DNA from: CAYREE01 sp964423225
GTDB taxonomy: Archaea; Altiarchaeota; Altiarchaeia; IMC4; SCGC-AAA252-I15
Assembly: GCA_964423225.1 (NCBI GenBank)
Contig: CAYREE010000017.1
Span: 1 to 23,516 of the forward strand
DNA: 23,516 bases
Reading direction: 5' to 3'
Position 1 is the first letter of the stretch, and each line of letters opens with the position of its first letter. The translations under genes were made by a program, and so were the position numbers. Under the pieces are notes generated by a model. That model ran no database searches. It saw only the letters and a list, made by a program, of their open reading frames with translations, and was not told where the DNA came from. Below are positions 7,305 through 14,908 of this stretch, piece by piece.

Positions 7305-8411
7305 ATGAAAATACTCTGGATACCTCATACTTCATGGGATTATCCAAACCGGTCCAAGTTATTCTGTAACTATTTGTCGAATCATCATGAAGTACATGTA
7401 ACGAATATACGAACATACTATAAACCAACGGATTTTCTGTCATTCGACTACTTCAGATCCATGTCTTATAAGAAAGAAATGAGACAGGGAGTCATAGTAC
7501 ATGACATTCCGAGAATATACCCCTCGTTATTCTCTTCTAAAATACGGGAGATAAACAATAATCTCTTTCGAAAAAATGTTGAGAAAATAATAAAAAATGA
7601 TGGGATAGATGTTGTTGTAGGCTGTTTTTTATCGCCTGTACCCGATTTCAAGAATATATTGCTTGATGTTTCAGACGACCATAGTGCATACTGGGAAGTA
7701 TTAGGACGCAGTGATTATGCATCTGAAATAGATGATATTCATCATGATTATATAGAAAAAGACGCTGATGTAGTTGTCATGGGTAATGTGATGAAAGAGC
7801 GATTGGGTATTGAATGTAATGTTATACCTAATCCAGTCGACATAGATCTATTCTCAGATGCAAAACCCGTAGGTTTAAAAGATGAATATGGTGCTGAAAA
7901 AATTATAGGGTATTTTCAAAACCATGATCATATAGATCGGATGAAAATGTTTTTAGACTCTGTGAGAATGCTTAATGATAAAAACATTCATTCAATCATA
8001 GCTGGCAGAGGCAATGCCATAAAGTTCGGGAAAATGTATGTTAAAAAACAGGGTTTGACGAACGTTCATTTCCTAGGTTATCTTCCCTTCAGTGAAATTC
8101 CATCGTATACTAAGTCATTTGATGTTGTAGCATGCATCTTTCCAAAAAACAAATTTTTAGATGCTGCATGTCCAATGAACATATTGGAGGCAATAGCATC
8201 AGGAAAAAATGCAGTATGTAGTAGCTGTTTAGAAGCAGAATCATGGGGGATGGAGAACATATACTTTACAGGTTATGATCCCTCCTCAATAGCGTTAAGC
8301 CTACAACAGGCATTAGAGTCAAAACCCACTCGAAGTAAGCGAATCCTTGATTTTGACTTGAAGGAACTATCGACAAAATATGAAAAGACGATAGAATCAT
8401 CATGCAATTAA
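7305..8411 (+). CDS. Glycosyltransferase family 4 (GT-B), atypical
   Basis: The 368-aa product has the two-Rossmann GT-B layout. The N-half starts MKILWIPHTSWDYPNRSK and contains DVSDDHSAYW (121-130); the C-half starts at about 199 (KIIGYFQNHDHIDR). The interdomain signature VIPNPVDIDLFS (173-184), a nucleotide-sugar loop around IIAGRGN (231-237) and FLGYLPFSEIPSY (256-268) are typical of GT4. The E-x7-E motif is altered: CPMNILEAIASGK keeps the second Glu (295), but the residue at the first Glu position is Ala287. The N-half resembles the 'teichuronic-acid-type' group with a DxSD motif. The donor is unknown. It is a cytoplasmic, membrane-associated enzyme. Third codon positions shift from A/C-rich in the first half to T-rich in the second. 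Confidence 0.8.
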   Translation: MKILWIPHTSWDYPNRSKLFCNYLSNHHEVHVTNIRTYYKPTDFLSFDYFRSMSYKKEMRQGVIVHDIPRIYPSLFSSKIREINNNLFRKNVEKIIKNDGIDVVVGCFLSPVPDFKNILLDVSDDHSAYWEVLGRSDYASEIDDIHHDYIEKDADVVVMGNVMKERLGIECNVIPNPVDIDLFSDAKPVGLKDEYGAEKIIGYFQNHDHIDRMKMFLDSVRMLNDKNIHSIIAGRGNAIKFGKMYVKKQGLTNVHFLGYLPFSEIPSYTKSFDVVACIFPKNKFLDAACPMNILEAIASGKNAVCSSCLEAESWGMENIYFTGYDPSSIALSLQQALESKPTRSKRILDFDLKELSTKYEKTIESSCN

Positions 8412-8428
8412 ATTATACTAGATATTAA

Positions 8429-8435
8429 TTTTTTT
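8429..8435 (+). terminator. T-run terminator between convergent genes
   Basis: Seven T residues in the AT-rich 36-base gap after the stop at 8411 fit a simple archaeal terminator for the plus-strand GT4 gene. The gap is shared with the convergent gene ending at 8448. Confidence 0.4.
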
Positions 8436-8447
8436 ATATTATACCCC

Positions 8448-9437
8448 TCACTTCCTTGGACCTTTGAAGTTAGGATCTATCTTCCTAAATCCTATTAATT
8501 GCATGATTATCTCCCTTCCAATTAAAACTTCAATAATTATTATTAGTGAAAAATAGTTTGGAAAATATAATAAGTCATTTAAACTGAAATTCTCTTTTAA
8601 CGTAGAATAGAATAGCAATAAGCTCCTTAAGGAGAATAGGATTAGGATGATGGCTCCAATAAGACGCATGAAACCTGGAGCGAATAATAATATTAAAAAT
8701 GATGATATGATTAATATGCTGAAATAATCCCTGATACTGCTGGATACATTCTTAAATAGTCTCATGTCCACTAGTCCTTTAGCCCACCGCGATTCTGTTT
8801 TAATAAATGAAGATAATGAGTCAGGACGATAAGTCCTTAAAACAGCCTTATCGTTAAACCAAATCGTATACCCCTCTCTAATCAATATCTTTGAAAGATA
8901 GTAATCAAAACCCACCTTAACATCTGGATTAAAAAAAACGGATTCTTTATCCTTGACGATCTTCTTAAAAAATGCTATACTATCCGAACCGTTTAATGTT
9001 CTTCTAGAAGAGTTTTTCATAATGGATTTTTCAATCGTATAGAATTTAGATATCCAAGTCTCTCTCATTGGCAATGAATAACCTTGGATAAAATCAGCTT
9101 TACCCTCCTTAAGCGGTGTAACTAATTCTCGGAGCCATCCAGGATGTACACTACTGTCTGCGTCAAGCAATACTATTATCCCCCCCTTACACACCTTCAA
9201 CCCATCCAGGATCGCCTTATTTTTCCCTTCAGTTGAATCCTGAGATATTACTCGTATATTAATCTGTGAGGTTTCAGCATATTTTTTGGCTACTTTAAGG
9301 GTATTCTCCCCACCAGCGACAATTATGACCTCACACTCACTAGCATCATAATCGACGTTTGACAAAGAATCTAGGGTATCTATTAGTGTTTTCTCCTCCA
9401 TCCATGCCGGAATAATGATAGAAATCTTAGAGTCCAT
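8448..9437 (-). CDS. Membrane-attached family 2 glycosyltransferase
   Basis: GT-A fold: ISIIIPAWMEEKTLIDTLDSL (about 5-25; two parts, strand then helix), the DxD metal site LLDADSS (90-96), then GFDYYL (176-181) in the acceptor region and ESRWAKG (215-221), a variant of the Q/RxxRW motif of processive GT2 enzymes. Two to three C-terminal helices (about 237-275 and 294-310) hold it in the membrane. This layout is found in enzymes that lengthen or start surface polysaccharides and lipid-linked glycans using a nucleotide-sugar. The product is unknown. The ATG at 9437 is 43 bases from the divergent GT2 gene region, and the AT-rich box between them could serve both. Confidence 0.8.
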   Translation of the reverse strand: MDSKISIIIPAWMEEKTLIDTLDSLSNVDYDASECEVIIVAGGENTLKVAKKYAETSQINIRVISQDSTEGKNKAILDGLKVCKGGIIVLLDADSSVHPGWLRELVTPLKEGKADFIQGYSLPMRETWISKFYTIEKSIMKNSSRRTLNGSDSIAFFKKIVKDKESVFFNPDVKVGFDYYLSKILIREGYTIWFNDKAVLRTYRPDSLSSFIKTESRWAKGLVDMRLFKNVSSSIRDYFSILIISSFLILLFAPGFMRLIGAIILILFSLRSLLLFYSTLKENFSLNDLLYFPNYFSLIIIIEVLIGREIIMQLIGFRKIDPNFKGPRK

Positions 9438-9462
9438 TGTAATGTTACTGACAATACATCGG

Positions 9463-9480
9463 TTTTAATGATTTAAATAA
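9463..9480. promoter_or_regulatory. AT box between divergent GT2 genes
   Basis: TTTTAATGATTTAAATAA contains TATA-like sequence on both strands. On minus it predicts a start near 9445, close to the ATG at 9437. On plus it predicts RNA from about 9497-9500, which falls after the ATG at 9481 and before the GTG at 9514. Confidence 0.4.
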
Positions 9481-9513
9481 ATGATATATGAATGGCAACT
9501 ACATTATTTTTAT

Positions 9514-10572
9514 GTGAATAAAAAAATTAAAGTTGCGATATCTCTAGTAATGTGGCATCTGGATGAAAAAAAATACATTGATGATGCTTTAAAATCAATT
9601 AGTCTACAAACTTATGAGAATTATGATCTATTTTTTACCCTCAATGGTCTAGATGAAGGTTTATCGGATTATATAACAAGTATTTCCCCTGAAATAAAAA
9701 TCATAAAACACGGGAAAAATCTTGGATATGCATCTGCACATCAAAAAATCTTGGAACTTGCATTTGAAAAGAATGAATACGATGCTGTAGTAGTACAGAA
9801 CCTTGATATACTCGTTGATAAACACTGGCTTGAGGAGCTTGTAAAAACTGCTAATTCAAATGATTCTATAGGGCTTATACAACCGACAATCCTAATATGG
9901 GAAGATGGTGCATCAAAAATTGTAAACAGTGATGGGGGAAAGATAAATTTTCTAGGATTTAGTCATTGTGGTAACTTTGGGAAGGAATTACTTGAAAATA
10001 AAACTGATAGGCAGATATCATTTACGAGTGGGTGTAGCATGTATGTTAAAAAAGGGGTTTATAATTCAATAGGAGGTTTTGATCCTGATTTCTTTATATA
10101 TCATGAAGACATTGACCTTTCATTAAGAGCGTTCTTACTTGGTTATCGGTCTTATCTGTCAGCTAAGTCTGTATTATGGCATAAGTATAATTTTAAGGGT
10201 TCTGTTATGTCAAGTTCAAAGTTTTATCTTATTGAACGGAATCGATATTCTACAATAATAAAGAATTATGGATTGAAATCACTCATACTAATCTCTCCTG
10301 CATTGATGATGATGGAGTTTGGAGTATTAGTATATGCCGTTTTAAACGGATTCATCTTGGATAAAATAAGAGCGGATTATGATGCACTCAAAGTTTTGCC
10401 CAAAACGTTAAAAAAGAGGTTTAAGATACAAAAAATGAGGAAAGTCACAGACAAAGAATTGTTTGAATTATTCTGTGGTGATCTAAACTTTCCATTAGTT
10501 CAGCATCCTTTACTAACTATGGTTAATCCAATCATCAGAACATATTTCAAGATAATATCCTACTTGCTATAA
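9514..10572 (+). CDS. Rhamnosyltransferase-like GT2 (WbbL-type)
   Basis: The 352-aa product begins NKKIKVAISLVMWH like other GT2 enzymes. It carries the DxD-like VQNLDILVD (about 94-102) and the strong acceptor motif GGFDPDFFIYHEDIDLSLR (187-205), ending in LGYRSYLSAKSVLWHKY, typical of the rhamnosyltransferase/WbbL group. A hydrophobic stretch near 255-280 and a C-terminal helix suggest membrane contact. An in-frame ATG at 9481 would add 11 unusual residues; I prefer GTG 9514 because it fits the family's start and because the likely transcription start is after 9481. That GTG lies in ATGTGA. Codons are clearly T-ending, unlike plus-strand genes to the left. Confidence 0.85.
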   Translation: MNKKIKVAISLVMWHLDEKKYIDDALKSISLQTYENYDLFFTLNGLDEGLSDYITSISPEIKIIKHGKNLGYASAHQKILELAFEKNEYDAVVVQNLDILVDKHWLEELVKTANSNDSIGLIQPTILIWEDGASKIVNSDGGKINFLGFSHCGNFGKELLENKTDRQISFTSGCSMYVKKGVYNSIGGFDPDFFIYHEDIDLSLRAFLLGYRSYLSAKSVLWHKYNFKGSVMSSSKFYLIERNRYSTIIKNYGLKSLILISPALMMMEFGVLVYAVLNGFILDKIRADYDALKVLPKTLKKRFKIQKMRKVTDKELFELFCGDLNFPLVQHPLLTMVNPIIRTYFKIISYLL

Positions 10573-10655
10573 TACGCATAATTATCTTATCCAGATCTTC
10601 ATGGCAATCTTATACCTATCAGTCTTACTTTTCTTATGAAAACCAATTCTATATA

Positions 10656-11831
10656 ATGAAAATAGTCCATATTGGGAATTTCAATCCATTAGAGACTCCT
10701 GGTGGCGTTGAAACAGTAACACTAGAAGTGTGTCAGAGACTTGTTACAAAAAATAATACTGTAACGCTCCTTTGTTTTTCAAAAGAGGGTGGGTCAAAAA
10801 AAAGGATTGGAAATCTTAAAATAATTGGTTTAAGATGTCCGATAACTCTATTTGAATTATTAATTCCATTACCGACTGAATTGCCATTAATCTTTAATGA
10901 AGTGAGAAATGCTGATATTGTACACGCTCATATGCCGAGCGCAGTGGGTACCATACTCTCTGGAATAACGGCCAGAATATATAAAAAACCATTGATCTTA
11001 TCATTGCATAATGTTTTTGGAATGGATATTGCAACTGAAAAAAGGGGCCTATTCTATAAACCTTTAACTTGGTTATATAACAGACTTTTATTCTGGATTC
11101 CCGGGAATTATGCAGTTAAAATAGCATCTCCCACTCCGGATTATCTAACTAACTCGATTTATCTTGAAAATAAGGCCCAAAAAGCAATAATACTCCCTAA
11201 CGGAGTTGATATCAATAAATTCAATCCTTTGGTCGATGGTACTATTATGCGGGAAAAACTTGGTTTAACTGGTTTTGTAATATTATTTGTAGCATCTCTT
11301 ACTGATAGTCAGCGTGGAAAAGGTTTATTACTCCTACTTGATGTTATAAAGAATTTAACTGAGTCTGGTCAAAAATTCGATTTAAAGCTTGTTGTAGTGG
11401 GTGATGGAGAGAAGCGTAAGGACTATGAGTCATATGTTCATAGGCACGGACTTGACGATCATGTGTTTTTTATTGGGGAAGTAGACCATGAAACAATGCC
11501 CAAATATTATGCTTTATGTGATGTTTTAGTCCTTCCAACGATGCTTAAGGAATCTTTTGGGATGGTTCTTCTTGAAGCCATGGCTTGTGGTAAACCTGTA
11601 ATTGGAACAAAAAATGGTGGAGTTCCTTTTGTGATAGGTAATGCAGGCATCATTATAACTCCCGGAGATATCAATGAGCTATCAGACTCAATAATTCGAT
11701 TAATGGATGATAATGGATTTATGACTGCTCTTGGCGAGGAAGGATCCAAAAGATCAAAAGAAATATTTGCCTGGGATAAAATTATTAATGAGTACGAAAG
11801 ATTATATGATCTAATTTTAAGAGAAGGATAA
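10656..11831 (+). CDS. Glycosyltransferase family 4 (GT-B)
   Basis: A canonical GT4 enzyme of 391 aa. N-domain: MKIVHIGNFNPLETPGGVE (PGGVE at 15-19) and ADIVHAHMPSAVG (86-98). Linker: ILPNGVDINKFN (179-190). C-domain: FVASLTDSQRGKGLLLLL (211-228), LKLVVVGDGEKR (243-254), VFFIGEVDHETMPKYY (270-285) and the complete E-x7-E motif ESFGMVLLEAMACGKPV (E299, E307). It transfers a sugar from a nucleotide-sugar with retention of configuration, on the cytoplasmic face, in glycan or glycolipid assembly; the sugar is not readable. A weak TATA-like TTTTCTTATGA lies near 10629-10639, so the message may be leaderless. It ends 17 bases from the convergent DPM1-like gene. Confidence 0.9.
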   Translation: MKIVHIGNFNPLETPGGVETVTLEVCQRLVTKNNTVTLLCFSKEGGSKKRIGNLKIIGLRCPITLFELLIPLPTELPLIFNEVRNADIVHAHMPSAVGTILSGITARIYKKPLILSLHNVFGMDIATEKRGLFYKPLTWLYNRLLFWIPGNYAVKIASPTPDYLTNSIYLENKAQKAIILPNGVDINKFNPLVDGTIMREKLGLTGFVILFVASLTDSQRGKGLLLLLDVIKNLTESGQKFDLKLVVVGDGEKRKDYESYVHRHGLDDHVFFIGEVDHETMPKYYALCDVLVLPTMLKESFGMVLLEAMACGKPVIGTKNGGVPFVIGNAGIIITPGDINELSDSIIRLMDDNGFMTALGEEGSKRSKEIFAWDKIINEYERLYDLILREG

Positions 11832-11848
11832 TAAATCTAGCCAATCCC

Positions 11849-12754
11849 CTACTTGATCTTCATATTAACAAGCATTCTCTCTGTCTTAAACTTACTTTCT
11901 TGCATTACAAATAATGTCAGTCCAGTTGTGGATAGATAAATGCCGATTAGAAAGAATATGGCTGTAGTGATAATAGTACCCATAGGCCATTCACTGTATT
12001 CATTGAATAGGAAGAATGTCCTTAATCCAAGGAATAAACTTATTATAAAAGATAATATGCTTAACGAACCGAAGGAGAGTAATATATGCTCTTTTCCAAT
12101 AACGTTGATAAGTGATAATAAGATCCCGAATCCTTGAGATATTGGTTGAACAATGGACGACTTTTTCCTATATTCAGCGTCAATTGGAACTTCTTTTATA
12201 CGAAATCCTTTTTTAATGGCTTCAATAAGTATTAAGGATTCTGCTTCATATCCCTTAATATTTGCTTTGATATCCTCTATCGCCTTTCTAGAAAAGCATC
12301 TGAAACCACTCTGAGAGTCTGTGAACTGATGTTTGGCTATGATTGAAGTCTGGGCATCTAGTACTTGCTGACCAATTCTTCGTACCCTAGGTGTCTTCCC
12401 CCGACCATCATTGTATCTTACTCCAATAGATACGTCACATTCACCATTTATTACAGGGTCAAGTAGATTAGGTATGTCTTTTGGATTATGTTCTCCATCC
12501 CCATCAAGTGTTATAATTATATCCCCACCATTCTGTATCGCCTTCTCAAATCCTTTGGTTAAGGCAATTCCTTTTCCTTTATTATTCTCAAATTTAATGA
12601 TGCCACATCCCAGTTCTTTAGCTATAATGGATGTCATATCATTGGAGCCGTCGTCAATCACTAGGATCTCATCCACGTACTTCCGTGTTAATGTGATAAT
12701 ACTGCCTATTGTCAGTTGTTCATTGTATGCTGGTATGATCGCGATTTTTTTCAT
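11849..12754 (-). CDS. DPM1-like polyprenyl-phosphate glycosyltransferase (GT2)
   Basis: Predicted to charge dolichyl/polyprenyl-phosphate with a hexose, the donor type used by GT-C enzymes such as those nearby. Motifs (301 aa): AIIPAYNEQLTIG (5-17), ILVIDDGSND (30-39), NNKGKGIALTKG (57-68), metal site TLDGDGEHNP (82-91) and DSQSGFRCFSRKAI (146-159). Two C-terminal helices follow (about 222-245 and 257-284), as in DPM/DPG synthases with a C-terminal membrane anchor. The start is ATG at 12754; a TTG 30 bases upstream would only add a non-conserved LLVDNNRQK extension. It is divergent from the GT-C-like gene at 12796, which may use its product. Confidence 0.88.
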   Translation of the reverse strand: MKKIAIIPAYNEQLTIGSIITLTRKYVDEILVIDDGSNDMTSIIAKELGCGIIKFENNKGKGIALTKGFEKAIQNGGDIIITLDGDGEHNPKDIPNLLDPVINGECDVSIGVRYNDGRGKTPRVRRIGQQVLDAQTSIIAKHQFTDSQSGFRCFSRKAIEDIKANIKGYEAESLILIEAIKKGFRIKEVPIDAEYRKKSSIVQPISQGFGILLSLINVIGKEHILLSFGSLSILSFIISLFLGLRTFFLFNEYSEWPMGTIITTAIFFLIGIYLSTTGLTLFVMQESKFKTERMLVNMKIK

Positions 12755-12795
12755 TTTTTGCCTATTATTATCTACTAATAACAATATTTGATTAT

Positions 12796-14691
12796 ATGTT
12801 TGAAATATTAACGCTTTTCCAGGTTTTTCTCTCGTTAATAATATTAGTGCTTCCTGGTTACTTCTTTACATTAATTATTATTAATAGGAAGATACACTGG
12901 TTCGAGTTTTTTTCAGTATTTATCACTACTGGTTTGACCTTGAATTTTGTAACCTTGTTCTTTATGAATATTTTCCTTAAAAAGCCGATTATCTATTCGA
13001 CAATTCTTTTTACATCCTTGGTTTTATCCTTTATCTTTATTATATCCTTGTTTTTATTCTCTCGGAAAAAGGATGATGATAGTATTTGTAATCAATTCAC
13101 CCCGGATTTTGAAGATATTGATTATTTCGTGTCAGGAATTCTGGTATTTACACTAATTTTTTTATTCTTGATATTTCTGGGCGTACATTCAGGATATCCA
13201 CTACCCTATCATATAGATGAGTGGCTACACATATCATTGAGTGTACAGATTATTGAAGAAAGCGGGATAAAGTTTGTAATTCCTTATTTTCCAGATTCGA
13301 TTTTAAAAGGCAGAGTTGATTATTCTTTACATCGTCTGGAGGCTGGATTCCACATCCTTCTATCAAGTTTTTATATTCTTTCTGGTACCGATCCAGTATT
13401 ATCGGTTGGATATCTTCCTGGATTTATAATGCTCTTAACAAGCTTGAATATTTATTCTTTCGTATACTTGTTGACAAAAGATTACAAACCAGCATTTTTT
13501 TCAATCATATTTTTTTCAGGATTAAAAAGTCATATAACCTTGCTAGGTCCCTGGATTCTTGTACCTCAAGCTCTTGGATTTGGCTTTATATTCCTGATAT
13601 TATACTGTTTTGAATCTGGTAGGAATGGGCATCTAGGTTTGCATATTGTAGGCATGGTAAACCTTCTTGGGATTGCTTTAATCCATCCTCAGACCGCTGC
13701 GCTACTATATCTTGTTTTTTGTGTGAACTCCATTATCACGATTATTAATGGGATCATTGGGTTTTTTAGAATGACTGGCATACGGTTTATGGGACGGTTA
13801 AACAGATTATTCAGTGATTATAAAAGCTTTCTAATAGGAGATTTTTTATATCTTTTTTTCCCCTTATTAGGCTTCTCATACTTCCTGAAGATACTTTGGA
13901 AGGGCACATTCTATAAGACTCTGGATTGGTTTTTCACAGATTTTATATTTTTCGGTGAAATGCTTGCAATACCAGCATTATACAATCCTGAATTCCCATT
14001 ATTATTTTATGGAAAGTTACCTGCCTTTATCTTCGTTGTAGGATTACTCTATATCATCTATAAGAGAAGATATGGAATCTTAATCTCAGGTATTATATCT
14101 ACCGCACCCTTTCTAATAATGTATCACTATGAAGGATTCACAATCCTTATGAGTTATGAACGGCTTTTATACTATCTTTTTATCTTTATGACTCCTATCG
14201 CAGGTATTGGATTATGGATAATAATCAATATTCCTCTAAAGCTTTCAAAGAAGAAGAATATGATATCCTATCTTGCACCCGTAATAGTCTTACTAGTCGT
14301 CTATACAGTGATAGATGACTACTATCTTCCAAGAGATCAACTTGCAAAGGCTATTAAACTAAATGAATATCAGGCTATAAGCTGGTTATCCCAGGGTGTT
14401 GGTAAAGGGAATATCATACTGGCAAGAGCTAGGATTTCCGATACGATATATCCGATCAGCATGAATAAAGTGATCGCAATATCTCCACGTGGCCCAGGAT
14501 ATAGTCCAGCTATGAAGGCTTTACATACTTTCTTTATGGGTGACTGTGAGGTTAAAAAGAAAGTTCTTATGGACTATGACATTGATTATCTACTAGATAA
14601 CCAGAAACTTAGTTGTAATTATCTAAAACAAGTATATTCACAAGACGGGATACGGATCTATAAGATAAAAGAGAAGATAAAGAATCAATAG
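12796..14691 (+). CDS. GT-C-like polytopic membrane protein
   Basis: A 631-aa protein with roughly twelve to thirteen helices. The first part (1-60, ...LVLPGYFFTLII...ITTGLTLNFVTLFF) recalls the PG-Y and SlGLS features of DUF1616-type membrane modules. A large loop after the fourth or fifth helix carries PLPYHIDEWLHISLS (135-149), with D141-E142 at the usual position of the catalytic acid of GT-C transferases; then LEAGFHILLSSFYILSGTDP (181-200), which is also recognisable in the gene at 18358. The last roughly 110 residues form a soluble domain with NEYQAISWLSQGVG, the end module seen in GT39-like proteins. The role is probably to transfer a sugar from a polyprenyl-phosphate donor outside the cell; substrates are unknown. 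Third codon positions are T/G-rich. Confidence 0.7.
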   Translation: MFEILTLFQVFLSLIILVLPGYFFTLIIINRKIHWFEFFSVFITTGLTLNFVTLFFMNIFLKKPIIYSTILFTSLVLSFIFIISLFLFSRKKDDDSICNQFTPDFEDIDYFVSGILVFTLIFLFLIFLGVHSGYPLPYHIDEWLHISLSVQIIEESGIKFVIPYFPDSILKGRVDYSLHRLEAGFHILLSSFYILSGTDPVLSVGYLPGFIMLLTSLNIYSFVYLLTKDYKPAFFSIIFFSGLKSHITLLGPWILVPQALGFGFIFLILYCFESGRNGHLGLHIVGMVNLLGIALIHPQTAALLYLVFCVNSIITIINGIIGFFRMTGIRFMGRLNRLFSDYKSFLIGDFLYLFFPLLGFSYFLKILWKGTFYKTLDWFFTDFIFFGEMLAIPALYNPEFPLLFYGKLPAFIFVVGLLYIIYKRRYGILISGIISTAPFLIMYHYEGFTILMSYERLLYYLFIFMTPIAGIGLWIIINIPLKLSKKKNMISYLAPVIVLLVVYTVIDDYYLPRDQLAKAIKLNEYQAISWLSQGVGKGNIILARARISDTIYPISMNKVIAISPRGPGYSPAMKALHTFFMGDCEVKKKVLMDYDIDYLLDNQKLSCNYLKQVYSQDGIRIYKIKEKIKNQ

Positions 14692-14708
14692 TTCTATTTT
14701 TTCAATTG

Positions 14709-14849
14709 ATGTTCGGCCTTGAACATTATAAAATCCATGTTTTCCCAAGATATACGAAGGATAAGATATGCGGTCATTACTTGCGAGAGGAGGATTCGGG
14801 ATTAGTAGTTAGAACACAATATGCTAGGGAAATTAAACAGCATTTCTAA
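14709..14849 (+). CDS. Candidate small ORF, 46 aa, unknown
   Basis: An ATG-to-TAA frame of 47 codons lies in the 217-base gap between convergent genes. It encodes a charged, soluble peptide with MFGLEHYKIHVFPRYTK at the start and REEDSGLVVRTQYAREIKQHF at the end (residues about 26-46; one Cys). I recognise no family and no clear Shine-Dalgarno. ATGTTC...GAACAT at the beginning can also form a 6-bp hairpin. It could be a small protein, the tail of a decayed gene or chance; at this AT content an open frame of this length is uncommon but not rare. Confidence 0.25.
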   Translation: MFGLEHYKIHVFPRYTKDKICGHYLREEDSGLVVRTQYAREIKQHF

Positions 14850-14908
14850 CAATTATTTTTTCAAAATCTTTTTATAATACTTCGTTTAGCATCCCTGGTT
14901 ATTATTTA

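Noticed and set aside
11849..12784. TTG start at 12784 for the DPM1-like gene
   Set aside because: It adds ten non-conserved residues before an ATG placed exactly where the GT2 domain begins.
12411..12791. 126-codon plus frame opposite the DPM1-like gene
   Set aside because: The minus strand has unambiguous GT2 motifs over the same bases.
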